A stretch of 64,000 nt of DNA from positions 72,243,910 to 72,307,909 of the forward strand of contig CM043960.1 of NCBI GenBank assembly GCA_014529385.2, written 5' to 3'. Source of the DNA: Adiantum capillus-veneris (taxonomy: Eukaryota; Streptophyta; Polypodiopsida; Polypodiales; Pteridaceae). Position numbers and translations under genes: made by a program. Under the pieces are notes generated by a model. That model saw nothing but the letters and a program-made list of their open reading frames with translations. It ran no database searches and had not been told where the DNA came from. This document shows, piece after piece, positions 32,161-44,711 of the stretch (position 1 is the first letter of the stretch; each line of letters opens with the position of its first letter).

Positions 32161-33000
32161 TCGCTCTCTCCTTTTGTGTAGTTGCTCTCTGATCTTGTTG
32201 TCTTCAAGGCTGAAAAAATCCACTTGAAGGAAATATGCATGCCATTGGGAAAAAATCTTGGAAAAGGAGAAATGTGGATGTTAGTGGAGGATATGGCAAC
32301 CAATCGATATCAGAAAAAGGAAGAGGCAAACTTTAGTAAAGAGTATTCCACCATAATTATAGGGTGAAGAAGAGTTAGTGAAGTCACAAGGGATACATGT
32401 ACAATAGAAGTAATGTGTAGAAATTGTGCTAGGATGCTATTTTTAGACTATGATGATGAAGATGAAGCCACACACAAAAGCCACTACTCAAAAAGTCATT
32501 GGGAAAGAGCTACAACTAAAATGTTGGTCAAATGGGTAATCTTGAGGAGCCATATGTTGTATTGATAGTTAGATTATGGCTTTGAAATCATGCTTACATA
32601 TGGGGCTTGTCCAAATGTGAAGGTGAATATTAGCAACATCATCGATGAGCATAACTTCTTTGTACAAGGGATGTCTACTTATCCTCTTATTTTTAGGCAG
32701 TCATACATAACAACCATACACATGGAAAAGAAGGTCTTTGATGATGATTGTGCTTATGCTAAGATAAAGAGTTGAGATAGAAAGCAAGTTTTATAGTTAT
32801 TGACTTTGTGTGGAAAGACGAATCATGATAGTCTTTGAGAGTATCCTCTACCAAAGGCAAACAAATAATTCATATGAGGGGTTTTGGCTATGCAACTTTG
32901 TAAAGTGGGATTGCAATGGTACAAAAAGAAAAAGGCTCTTGCCCAACTCAAAGCGAGAAGACTCATTTTCTACAAATTTTCAAGGATCAACATAGCATGA
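32160..33000 (+). pseudogene. Possible gypsy-type retropepsin remnant
   Basis: The most telling stretch is 32591-32775: GACPNVKVNISNIIDEHNFF, VQGMSTYPLIFRQSYITTIH, MEKKVFDDDCAYAKIKS. The pattern CPNVxVxIxN..EHNFFVQ..YPxILGQPYIT..METKVLDDG resembles the aspartic-protease C-terminal half of a Ty3-like gag-pol polyprotein as I remember it. The active-site region upstream (about 32500-32590) is too degraded to see a D-S/T-G. The flanking frames carry stops. Moderate confidence. Confidence 0.45.
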
Positions 33001-34072
33001 GCCACTATGTTTCAAGCTTGAGGATATGAAAATGAGTGAGCAACAATATGTATATAATGTACAAAAGAGGAAACGAAAAATGGTTTTAAAGAAATAGTGA
33101 ATGTTTTTAAAGATTCTTTGAGATGACTTCTTATGTAGATAGTATGTATGAGCTTGAAGCTATAATGGATTCTAGCATGCAAGATGGAATTTGATAAAAG
33201 TGCGTCACTAGGTAATGTAATCCATGTCAATGCTCAATGGAAACTTCAAAATGCCCCAAAGTTTTGAAACAATGGCCATTTGACAACTTAGTTCCCTTCG
33301 AGCCGTTCTTTATGCAAAAATTATTTTCTCACAAAATGTGAATTGAATTTTTTGTTTCACTGCTTTGATTAATAGTTTTGACTTCGAGTTAATTGGCTCA
33401 ATATCAAGTCGATACATTGTTTAGAGGGATAGCTATAATTTGGCTTGTTGCTAAAACAAAGGTAGGTGTGATCTTCAAGTCTCAATGGGAGAGAGGGGTG
33501 CAAAACCCCTCTTGTGTTGTTTATTTGTTTTATCAAAAGGCAATACCCTTTTTTTCCACAAGTTTTATTATGTCTGCATGGTGGTAGCATACTAGCCAGA
33601 CGAGGGAATGCAATAGAGAGAGAAATAGAAGGGTGAGTGTAGGTAAATGTGTGTGTGATTCCCTGAGTGTGTGTGTGGTGTCCACAAGTGGTCAACAAGA
33701 ATGACAATCAACTAGAGATAGTGTGAGTATGTGTGTGTGAACTTAGCAGCAATGCAGGGTGCTACAAGCGAGCATGGATATGGTGGGTTCGCAATGCCAC
33801 ATGTGAGTGATAGAGCACATGTATGTGGTGTAATTCCATTGGCCACCACCATCAGTAGGCACCTCTTAGGATCTCAATGCAAATGGAGCTTTTGTGTGTG
33901 AGTATGTGGTTATGGCTGCCAACAAGCTGCTTCTCCAAATGAGCATTACGGGCTAAACCCTTGGCTATTACAACGCCTTCTTCCATTGGTTCCTTGAATG
34001 CACCGTCGTTGTCCTTAATACATCTTGTAATTTGTCCTCAAGTGTCCACAATCTCACACACATGCACACAAG
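33001..34072. other. Unassigned; no gene seen
   Basis: AT-rich, with small TG-rich patches near 33640-33740. The longest ORF (33369-33707, minus) has no domain character and overlaps low-complexity sequence. Confidence 0.4.
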
Positions 34073-34086
34073 AGCGCGCGCGCGCG

Positions 34087-34170
<84 letters not shown>

Positions 34171-34178
34171 GGGTGGGT

Positions 34179-34214
<36 letters not shown>

Positions 34215-34236
34215 GGGGGGGGGGGGGGGGGGGGGG
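34073..34236. repeat. (GA)n followed by 68-bp poly-G tract
   Basis: A CGCGCG then GA-repeat block (34075-34167) passes into a G tract from 34168 to 34236 with only two T and one A interruptions. One of the longest G homopolymers one can expect in plant DNA. Strong G-quadruplex potential on the plus strand. Confidence 0.95.
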
Positions 34237-35690
34237 AGCTTATGAAGAAAAGATCACCCTCTACTTCTCAAACGCTTTTTGATGAGAGAGAAACTCTTGT
34301 TTTCCCAACCACATGGTCCACCCAAAAACAACAAAACTATAAAAAATTTGGGTAAAATTTCCATGACTTTTTAACTTTAAAATTTTAGCTTTAAATTTTT
34401 TTGCCCATGCTTCTAAGGCATAGCTATTTAGTCTACTTGACCATGCATACACCCACATCTACAAATTCCTTAAGCCAATTTCACTTCTCTACCTTTGTTG
34501 AGCTTCAGCGAATTTGTTGGCTTTTCTATAGACCCTTAACAAGTATATTTCTTTGACAGGTGAGCTCTAGGCCTCCCATTTTTACCCCAAACTAGGGCTT
34601 CTTGGCCAAGGTTATCATTGAAAATAAGGTGTCCTTGGGCATAGTTTATTTGAGCTTGATTTTGGATTAACCAATCCATACCCAAAATTCATACCAATCC
34701 ATACCAAGGTGTCCTTGATTTTGAGAATGAATTAACCAAATCCATACCCAAAATTCCATCATGAAAATTCCCAAGGGTGGGGTGTGAAAATGAGAAAATT
34801 TTGGATGACCCCCCCCCCCCCCCCCCCCCCCCCCAATTCAAAATTTAATAAACATATTGTGTGCTGAGATGAGACGTCCTTTCCCCATTGGCTAATGTGA
34901 ATACCAACCTCTTGGTAGGATATTGCTCAAACTTTTTTTTTTCAAGAATCTAGGAGAAAGAATTGAGTGTGTAGTATCACCACAATATATTACAAATTCA
35001 ACAGGCTCACCTTATAATTTTCTAGAGTCTAGGATGATTGTTTATCCTTGGAAAAATATGGGGTTGTCAATGGTAGCATCTAAAATTTATCTCTCCTCTC
35101 TTTCATCTCCTATAGCTGGCTGCACATGCACGAGCTATAGCCCCACATCCATGACCTCTATTTACTCTTCCACATCCTCCACAAAGATTTTGTTGAGCCC
35201 TTCTACTTGGCATTAAGAGAATTGTATTAGCACTAATGGCATTTTCCCTCTTTGGACAATGTCTTTTGCAATATTGCACTCAAAGGCTATCGCTATAGCC
35301 ACTATAGGTCATCTCTAATAAGGATGGACGGCTGGTCTATTGTCCTGATTGTTTGGTCTAGCTCTTCTTGCTCTAAAACTTTTCCATCCTTGGCACTCTT
35401 GGATATTTGAAATTAAAGGTTTTGCTCTCAATAGAGCATGTTCAATGGCTCAATGAGTCCTTGGAGAAATCATGACACGTGTTGTTCCACATAAGGTGAC
35501 AAATTTTGAATAATTTTTTTCAACTATCAATGGACACTTAAAGAAGAGAGAAAAAATTATTTATTTTAATAGCACTATGAGCTAGTGGAAGATACCGTTG
35601 CATGTAAAATTGCTTCTTCCAACGAGCTGCATGGTCCACTTGGGTGTGAAGGGAAGAGGGTGCACGTAGGGATGCGCAGGGAGGGAGGTT
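34237..35690. other. Unassigned; C26 tract at 34809-34834
   Basis: No gene recognised. A pure C26 run occurs at 34809-34834. Two near-identical phrases around AATCCATACCCAAAATTC (34665-34760) form a small local duplication. Confidence 0.45.
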
Positions 35691-35810
35691 AAGCATTGTG
35701 TAGGGAGCAATGGCAAGGTGGTGATACTGACAGCTCCAAGAAAGAACATTAAGCATTGTGTAGGGAGCAATGGCAAGGTGGTGATACTGACAGCTCCAAG
35801 AAAGAACATA
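35691..35810. repeat. Near-perfect 60-bp tandem duplication
   Basis: Units 35691-35750 and 35751-35810 start AAGCATTGTGTAGGGAG and differ only in the last base. Confidence 0.95.
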
Positions 35811-36160
35811 AAGCCCTCAAAATAGCTTGCGACACTGCGGATTGTTTTGAGGGCTTTAGAGGTGGTCATTTCAGAACAAGTGCATGCAGGCTGTGAGCCG
35901 GTCTATTTAGTATGTATACATAAAAAAACCCTCAAAACAATGCACGGCGCCGCAGGCTTTTTTTGGAGGCATTAGAGGTGGGCAACTGAAACAAGTTCCT
36001 AAGTGCAAGTCATCTAGAAACAAGTGGACAACAAGCTGTGAGCAAGTCTATTTGGCATATATACATTAAAAAATCCCTCAAAACAATGCACGGCACCGTG
36101 GGCTATTTTTGAGGTATTAGAGGTGGACGATTGAAACAAGTACCTGCATGTAAGTCATCT
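35811..36160. repeat. Three diverged hairpin-bearing units
   Basis: Each unit opens with CCCTCAAAA and, 20-30 bases later, TTTTGAGG or its decayed form (perfect in unit 1: AAGCCCTCAAAA...TTTTGAGGGCTT at about 35810-35861). It continues TTAGAGGTGG, AAACAAGT, CTGTGAGC and CTATTT. Units start at about 35811, 35928 and 36073. The inverted arms and tandem order suggest decayed foldback or MITE-type copies. Confidence 0.72.
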
Positions 36161-37496
36161 AATTATCTGATGTGTGGTCGGGCCATTACAACATGGCAAG
36201 TCACCTTTTGAGAGCACCGGATGGTAGGAATCAAGCCTAATGTAGCAGGAAATGGCCAAAGAGCAAGCTTTTAGTCTAGATGCAGTAACAATAGAGTTGG
36301 GCATGACTATGTGAATTTGGGGTAGAAGAGATCAAGTCATACACTGAGAGTGGGGGTTCTGCAGCAGCAGCCATAGGGGCAACCTTGGCTTCCTTGCTTT
36401 TGTCTCTACAACAACATCAACATCAATTATAGAGCCAAGCAGCTTTGTCAATGGTTTCCATCCTCTCTCTTCCTCAGATCTTTGATAGTAGGAGCCCCTA
36501 GGCATTCTAACGTTGTCAAAAATTGGTGTAATTTAGAGTGCAGGTCCTCAACTGTAATGGGATGATGCATATACATCGAACTCTTCCTGCATGAGCAAGT
36601 GCATCATCAAAGTCACCCTAGTGATGGTATTGGAAGAGGAGCCAGAGATGCCGCACGGGACTTCAAGGGGTGTCTCCATAGCCTTCTAGCACATTAGGTG
36701 CATGAGAGCGTGAAGAAACCTTGAAAGGGGACAAGGCAAATAGTAGGAACCTTAGTTCAAATTCCCTTACACGCAAGTTTGCTCCAAGGCTTGCAACCAT
36801 GACTTGGCTCTTCCATAATGGAGATGGGAGCATCAGACTTGCAATCTTTAGCAATTCACGATAGCTGGGAAGATTGACTGGGTGTTATTATATATGTATA
36901 AGTCATAATAAGAAGATGGTTAGAAGTCAACTGGCTTGAGGAATCTACAAACAAGGACCGGCCAACATTATTCCATGATAGGCCTAGTTAAAATTTTTTT
37001 ATTTTTCTAGTTGCAAACCCTAATCGAATGGGTGTCTGGCTATGATTGATTTCTTTGTGGGTTATGTGGTTGATTGTTTGATGAGACTCTGACGTGTAGA
37101 TCAAACGGTGGCCTTTTAGGAAAGCTCTTGTTCTTCATATCTATGCTTGGAGTGTTGTCTATATGTAAGAATGAAGATTGTGATATTTTTAATGCAATAA
37201 GCATAGGAGTGGACATTTGATTATAAGCAATAGCAAGCCACTTGGATGCAGGGCCAAGCGCTAGCTAGTTCCAAGAGAGAAGAGTAGGGTTGAATTCCTT
37301 GTAAATGCTAAAGGAGATGTTTATCATTGCAAAATACAATACAAAACCTTCATATTACCATTGTACCATGATTGAGAACCCTCGGTGGGGGCTTTGAGGG
37401 AGATTGACATCTTATCTTTTACAAGTTGACAAAAATACACATAGCCACAAGTATCGTTGTATTTTTAACAACTATTCTGAGAGAATTGTGCTTATT

Positions 37497-37542
<46 letters not shown>

Positions 37543-37654
37543 ACAAAAGTCAAGTTGAAAGGTAGGTGGCAAGGCCATGCTCAAGAGATCAAGAGTGGAC
37601 TTGAATAGGTATTTGATCGAGAATAAGAGAGGCTTAGATGGGAGGAAGACACAT

Positions 37655-37691
<37 letters not shown>

Positions 37692-39140
37692 AAACATAAT
37701 ATGGCAAGAGAGTGGTTATTTAATGTTGAATTAGATCATGTGCTCAGATTGAACAATTGAGCTAGTAGGACCACCGCTTGCCAAAATCATTTCTCATAAT
37801 CAAATAAATTCGGGCCTACTTAACATTTCGTCCAGTTTATAGGTCAAAATTTGAAGCATTTTTTGATCTATTTAGAAAACAATTGTAAGATTTTGCATGT
37901 TTTCTTAAAGGAAAACTTGGAATAAAACTACTAATCGATTCAAGTTGTAAACCTCATAATGCCTCATGCAAGTGTGTGAATGTGTATTGCATATTTGTAC
38001 TATATGTGAGCTGGGAAATTAAATAATTATTGTAGTAATCCATAATTCATTTATCCTTTTGCATGTACATGTTTCGGTTGTCTCTTATAGCTTTGAAATG
38101 GCTACAAAAATGGCCTTGAACTTTTGGCTTTCAGTGGCTTTGCTCGGTATTTTCTTTGCTTGAGAAAACTTACTTGGTGTTTGGTAAAACTCTCCCCATG
38201 ATAAGCATCGATCTATAGAACGACTACTACGACTACTACACATACCCACGTTGTGTGGTAAGGTACCCTGCTATTATTGTGCAATATGACACAAGGCATG
38301 CTACCACACACCACAAGCACATGAGTCGTGTGGTCTGCTACTCTATTACTATCGTACATTGCAATGCATAGCACACTCCCACATGACCCCTCACTCCCTC
38401 CCTCTTCTCGACGTACCTACAAAGGTCATCGTCATCTCTCTCTCTCTCTCTCTCTCAAAATGCTACCCCGGGTTCGCCCACCTTTTTATTATATTGCGGA
38501 CCCATCAAGTTTTTTATTTTTTTTGATAGGCCTGTCGAGAAACTGAAAAAGCTCGGCAAGCTTTTAGTGGGTTAACAGGTCACCTTAAACCGACTTAATT
38601 TTGATCACGTAAACTCTAATTAGATAAATATGATAATAACGCTCAATAATCACATATAATTTTTACATGGTCACGTAATTATTAAATCCATGCTTATGAA
38701 ATAGAGTAGTCCCCCCCCCCCCCGGCTCTTCCCTCGTCTAACCACCCCCTCTCTTATTTTTAAGTTAAAGGGGGTGATTATTGGGGGCCTACTCTTACTT
38801 ATACACTTATGTAGCCTTTTAAAAAACACCCCTCCTCCGCACTTACATGGTAAGTTAAGTTTCTCATAGTCGATCTATTGAGAGTAAAACACTTACATAA
38901 ACCAGCCAAGGGGTTTCAATGGCTTTCTAAAACAATAAGAAAGTGATAAAATCATTAGGTTGAGTTTAACTAAAACTATATAAGGTGAAGTAGTGTTCAA
39001 GAATGTCTTTTTTATCAAACAATTCAATGTATTCCTCGCAAAGAAGCAAATAAAAAATAGTAGTAATTTTTTTGAAATTTGTAGGATTTTTGAACTAAGT
39101 TTTGACATCATTGCACCAGTTATTCTTTTCTTTATCATGG
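36161..39140. other. Long unassigned tract with GA/CT repeats
   Basis: No ORF with recognisable product. (GA)n at 37501-37538 and 37660-37690, (CT)n at about 38437-38456, and C13 at 38711-38723. The phrase AGGTCAAAATTTGAAGC at about 37844 also occurs at 29064, a small hint of a dispersed repeat. Nothing else supportable. Confidence 0.5.
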
Positions 39141-39154
39141 TTTGCTCATTAATA

Positions 39155-39350
<196 letters not shown>

Positions 39351-39547
39351 ATGTGTATAAAACTTACTACAATTGTACAAGGTGAAGCTTCACTTTATCA
39401 TTCTAAAAGAATAGAATGCAAGAGAAGTCAAGCCATGTGAGGAAGTGAAATGAAAGGTGAAATAAAAAATATCCATTTAATACTTTAAAACCAAAATAAC
39501 ATTAAAGGTAAGTCTCAATCATCAATGAAAACACTGAAAGTATGCCT

Positions 39548-39695
39548 AGCCCAACACTTCTCTAAGGCTTCTTTTAGAAAGCCAAAAAATGGGATTTTCA
39601 TTACCTAATGTACCTTGGAACAGCCCAACACTTCTCTAAGGCTTCTTTTAGAAAGCCAAAAAATGGGATTTTCATTACCTAATGTACCTTGGAAT
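39548..39695. repeat. 74-bp tandem duplication
   Basis: Units 39548-39621 and 39622-39695 (AGCCCAACACTTCTC... to ...TACCTTGGAA) are essentially identical, so the duplication is recent. Confidence 0.93.
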
Positions 39696-40047
39696 AGAAG
39701 TGGGGATGCTTCACCAAGGTTGTGTTTCTAATAGAAGTGGAGTGTAGTTCCTAGTATGTTGGTACAATCTTTTTGGCCTTAGTGCACTATGGATGAAGGT
39801 CGTTCAAATTTCTTTGCTTGACAAGTGTTCAAAAAGACCTTGAAAGTATGCTGAATTGAAAGACATCATAATATTTTAAATACTATTTTTCAAAGATACA
39901 TTCACCTTTTTGGATTAACAAGTGTATTCATAAGAGTTTGATCCCATGATATGAGGTATTGACAAAAAGTTCTTCCATTAAAAAACTTCATAAAAGTTCA
40001 TTTCACTATTTTGTTTTAGTAATTTTTATGTTTATCATATTTATATT

Positions 40048-41387
40048 TCCTTATAAAAAACACTAAAATATTTTTTGTATTTTAAATTCAAATTTTATTG
40101 TTTTTATTTTACTTCTTTCTCACTTTATTTTATTTCAAAAAAGTTGATTTGCAATATGATTTTTCACATTATTTAAGTGGGGCTTTTTGTAATAAATAAA
40201 TTACTTGTGATTATATATGTGTAATAGATCATATACTTTTATATTAATACACAATAAAAATTTCATGTGATTATGGTTTTGCATTGAAACTTACTCTCCC
40301 TCATCTCCCCTTAACTTAGTAGGTTCGTGCTTAAATTATTAAATTGATTCATTATTGTGTATACTTATTAAATCTATCTTTTTAAATGAAAGCATTAATA
40401 TATTCTTTTGTTTTAGTTTTTAATGTGTTTTTTTATTTCAATTATTTTATTTTATTTTGTTTTGTTTTGAAATAATAATGTGTAATGTGTACCTTTCACA
40501 TTATTAATTAAGTGGAGCCTTTTCAGTATATAAACCATTCGAGATTATGGTTGGATTCATGAGAGCCGATGAAAGACATTCAAAAAGAAATGTGCCTTCA
40601 CCATGGAAGTTGTCCATTGGCACAAAATAAAATTACACCTTTGGATCCACAAAAAAATTAGCACGCCTTCCCCCCCTCGGAAGAGCAGTTCTACCATCTA
40701 CTTTTCAACACAAAACGTGGATCGGTGTGATTGAATTGAATCTAACACCTACGTATTCAACAACACACACTACAGTACAACTCATTGGACGTCAAAATTG
40801 TATATAATAAATTTCATAGAGCTACCTCCATCCCTTGTGGATGAAGAGAGAGGTAGAAGAAGAGTAAGAGGTTGTTGCCGCCGACTCTTGTGAATTTAGT
40901 TTGTGTATGCATAACAAATAATATAATGTATTTTTTATTTTTAAAAATTTTAAATTTTATTTTTTAAAAAAAGGATAATATGCAATGTGAATCTTTCACC
41001 TTATAATTTAAGCGGGGCCTTTTGTAATATATGAAGCAGTTGTGATTATATATATATAATGGATATTATAATTTTAGATCAAAACACAATAAAAATTTCA
41101 TGTGATTGTAGGCCCTCATTTAAGCTTACTTTTCATAAATCTCATTCGCCCCTTAACTTAGCAGGCCCTCGTGCTTCTTCACCTTGTTTCCATTTGTATT
41201 AATGGGGTATCTCTAAAGGTGCCCTCTTGGGTGAGATATCTAAAGGAAAAGGAAAACGACATGAGGCATGTGTCTTTTTCTATGCAAAAACTTGTTGGGG
41301 GACAGTTGGAGGAGAGAAATGAAGAGAGGAAGGTTGGTGACTAAAATACCTGTTTCTTGGTGATGTACAAACACGACGCTTCTTTGT

Positions 41388-41436
<49 letters not shown>

Positions 41437-41566
41437 CTCTCTCCTACGTTGATTTGCAGAGTAACTCTGGGCACTGATGGAATGACGAGGGGTTAGGGCC
41501 CAGACGATGCCTGCATGCAATGTCTCTTTGTCGCTGCTCTCAAGGGACACACCGAGTTTAGGAGCA

Positions 41567-41627
<61 letters not shown>

Positions 41628-41820
41628 GGCACCACTGTTGTATGCTTTAGCTACTAAGGACATAATAGGACGTGTGTATGGCACCACCAGAATAGGGAGG
41701 TAGGCAGAGAGGTGATAGTGGGAGCAGTAGTGTGCATAAGCAATTGTCTAAAGGGACGCATGCTTGCGTTTGTCTCTGAAACGGTTTGTTTGCATGGCGG
41801 ATCATGTGGCTGCAGCGACA

Positions 41821-41884
<64 letters not shown>

Positions 41885-42133
41885 TGCACGGGAGTCCTTG
41901 GGTGGAGCAAGACGATGTAAGGGAATGTGTAAATGCAGGGTTCCAATACTGGGACGATGGTGATGACCAGAAGGTTGGAGGTGACAATGATAAGGAGCAG
42001 CAGCCGTGCTAATGAGAGTGATTCAGAGATAGGGAGCGCGGGAACATGGGATCAAGGATAGGCTATACTTTTTTGGAGCTAGTCGGAGGGAATCTTGAAG
42101 ATAAATTAATGAATAAGTGTAGAATAGACCTCG
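40048..42133 (+). repeat. Repeat R1, copy 1 (uninterrupted)
   Basis: About 2.1 kb homologous to 47924-49699 plus 63666-63885. AT-rich first half with three internally related blocks (AAGTGGGGC/AAGCGGGGC...CACAATAAAAATTTCATGTG, at about 40175, 40510 and 41010). The second half has several long CT microsatellites (41393-41432, 41572-41622, 41823-41881) and ends ATGAATAAGTGTAGAATAGACC. No coding similarity seen. It supplies the intact form of the CACTA target site (GACGATGTAAGG, GAT at 41914-41916). Confidence 0.85.
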
Positions 42134-42204
42134 TAGGAGCCTCCAATTTCCAAAGAGGGTCTATTAGATGGAATCTGCTCAAGATTCCATGTTTATAAGA
42201 AAGC

Positions 42205-42214
42205 AAAAGGATTT
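42205..42214. repeat. LINE target-site duplication, left (AAAAGGATTT)
   Basis: Ten bases repeated at 44702-44711 directly after the LINE poly-A run. The right copy overlaps the A tail, so the true length is 6-10 bp. Confidence 0.75.
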
Positions 42215-42298
<84 letters not shown>

Positions 42299-42299
<1 letters not shown>

Positions 42300-43530
42300 T
42301 CCAAATTGAATTGGTCAAGGCTGCAGGATCTGCTTGCAAAAAGTGGCCTAATAACCAAGATCATCTCCCCCCATCAACACGGTTTCATAAAAGGAAGGTC
42401 CATTTACGATAACATCTTGGCAGAAATGGTGGGCATAGAATACACAACTGTCACAAAGCAGGAGTGCATTCTGCTGCAGTTGGACCTGGACAAGGCCTTT
42501 GAAAGAATAACATGGACATATATAGAAGCCGTCATGGAAGCTCTAGGCTTTGGGCTGCGCCTTTGTCGGCTGATTCGTGTAATGGGGGATGGAAGTCAGT
42601 CAAAGCTCCTATTCAACGATAGAATTGTGGGCTCCTTTGAGGTCAAAAGGTCTATTAAACAGGGATGCCCTCTGGCCCCCCTACTTTTTGCCATAGGATC
42701 ACATCCTCTAATCACGATGCTCCAAGCTAGTGCTGAACGAGGGGAGGTGCAAGGCCTTGTTTTACCAGGAAATTGCCAACTCCTGGCAAAACTTTTTGCA
42801 TGCGATTCTCTCCTCCTATTGAAGGCGTGCTCCCAGGTCATTAGAAAAGCTCTAGAGATTGTACAAGTTTTCTCAATAGCTTCGGGGTCCCAGTGTAATA
42901 TAGAGAAGTCAAGGATGATTTCCCTTTTAGAAAATGACTCATTTGACCCTTCTGGCTGGTTGAGGGAGATTGTCACAAAAGGGAATATCTTTAGACATCT
43001 AGGAGCCCCCTTGGGGGTGGATGTAACTCACAAGCAAAGATTCGAGTGGGTGCTTGAAAAAATTAAAGCAAAAATGAGTAGGTGGTAGTATGCTCTTCTC
43101 CCATTCCCAAGCCGGATAAGAGTGATGAATGCCTTTATGATTCCTTATATTGCCTTCACTAGCCCGCTTCTCAAGATGGCTAAGTGTCACTGGAAAGAGT
43201 TCTTAAAACCAGTAAAAATATTTTTATGGAAAAATAACACGAAATCTTCTAGGCCATGGCAATGGGCCTGTTGGGAATCAGTTGCTCAGCCGGGGAATCA
43301 AGGAGGCCTCGGAATTCTCAACCCTGTGGCCCATGCGGAAGCTTGTTGCGCCAAAAATTTGTTGTTTCCTTGACTAAATACGATCAAGTTTGGGCTGTCA
43401 TGATCAGAGATATGATAGAAGCAGTTAAACTTGGCTCGAAGGGTGGAAAGTGGAGAGGGGTGGAGATTCATGACAAACTGTTAGCCCCGACGTGGTCTAC
43501 CTTAAGACTGGGGGGCAGTTCATGAGAATT
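42299..43530 (+). pseudogene. LINE reverse transcriptase (broken)
   Basis: ISPHQHGFIKGRSIYDNIL, LQLDLDKAFERITWTYIEAV, VKRSIKQGCPLAPLLFAIG are the QxGFxxGRxIxDNI, DxxKAFDxxxW and QGDPLSPxLF motifs of non-LTR RT. The catalytic F/YADD reads FACD at 42795-42806, so the first Asp is Cys. TAG at 43086-43088, then YALLPFPSRIRVMNAFMIPY and WKEFLKPVKIFLWKNN in the same frame to 43371, then a frameshift. Inactive. Confidence 0.9.
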
Positions 43531-43739
43531 GCTAAGAAAATGCAGTAGAGCAGCAGTCTTAAAGTGGGGGGAAGAAGACAGATAATTCAAGAACTCCATC
43601 CTGCATTGGTCCCCCTGGCTCTCCAAAGTTGTAGATCCGCCACAAACTCCCTATTGGATTGAGACAGCCAGGAAGCTGAATAATAAGGGTCTGAACCGGC
43701 TTGAGCACTTCTGGGATAGTGGCGACAAGAGTTGGAAAA

Positions 43740-44530
43740 CCATTGACCTTATGGTTGCCCAATACCAACTTAATAGCTTGGAGGTCTTGCTTGTCCACAA
43801 AGTGATGAAAGAGCTTGACAATCTAGTGATGCCAATCTGTGATTCGGAGTTGGACTGGAATGCCTGGAAATGGCCCGGAAGCAGTCCATTGTGGAAACTC
43901 CATACTAGAAGCATTTATCAGACAATGATGCAAAAGAAGAATTGGTCTAGCCCCCTTAACAAGCTATGGAAAAAGAAATGGCCGGAAGAAAGGTGGGAGT
44001 ATGTAATGGAGAACATTTGGAAGCCAAAGGTTCCGCAGTACATGAAGGTTTTCTTATGGAAGGTTGTTTGGGGTGCTTTATCGACGGGGGTGAAGATTCA
44101 GGAGAGAGGGATTGGGTCAGATCGATGCTTGGGGTGTAGGTTAGCTACTGAAGATCTAGCCTTCATGGACTGCCTAGCTATAAGAGGCCTTACAGGGAAA
44201 GTATGCAAGTGGGTCCAGAGAACATGGAAAATTAGTTTTTTCAAGATTGACCTATGCCTTGGAGGGAAAAATTCAGGTAGTCCTGCACTCCTCGTCAGCA
44301 CTCAGATTGTTAGATACTTCTTCTTTCATAATATATGGCAGATAAGGAACCGTCGTGTTTTTGAAGGAGGATTTGAGGTGGCAAGCTTCGCAGAAATTAT
44401 ACAAGAAAGCAAAGTGCTAATATGGGCACTCGGGTGCAAGCAGCACTCGGAGGATTGGTCTAGGACTACTTGTGCCTTGTTGTCAACAGATGGAATGCCT
44501 AGGATGGGGGAAAATCTTGGCCATCGGTAA
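43740..44530 (+). pseudogene. LINE C-terminal zf-RVT region
   Basis: ENIWKPKVPQYMKVFLWKVV, WGALSTGVKIQERGIGSDRC and LGCRLATEDLAFMDC follow the W.xxxPxKVxxFxWxxxxxxLPTxxxLxxRGixxxxxCxxC pattern of plant LINE zf-RVT. Open for 259 codons to a TAA at 44528. The His expected after the second Cys pair (EDxxHLFxxC) is replaced. Confidence 0.82.
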
Positions 44531-44711
44531 ATAAAAGATATTAGAATGAGGCAGGGTGGTAGGGAGGGATACCCTGATAGCCATTGTAATTATGATCCCT
44601 GGATGTTGTCATGGCTTAACATGAGCATGACAAAACCTTGTAATTTTTTGGGCTGCTCAATATAATCCACTCACAATTGTGAGTTTTGCTATAAAAAAAA
44701 AAAAAGGATTT

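Larger units (their letters stand above)
42215..44705 (+). mobile_element. 5'-truncated LINE (L1-type non-LTR retrotransposon)
   Basis: Begins with a CT-rich tract (42215-42297), contains the RT and zf-RVT parts of ORF2, and ends with an A13 tail at 44693-44705. It is bounded by AAAAGGATTT duplications. ORF1 and the endonuclease are absent, as in most genomic LINE copies, which are 5'-truncated during target-primed reverse transcription. Confidence 0.9.

Noticed and set aside
33961-34355. Open frames with Arg-Glu and poly-Gly runs
   Set aside because: Translation of (GA)n and poly-G. No protein character.
35261-36450. Possible host gene exons in the unassigned tract
   Set aside because: No ORF longer than about 95 codons, no splice-linked protein similarity, and tandem duplications explain the longest frame (35582-35869).
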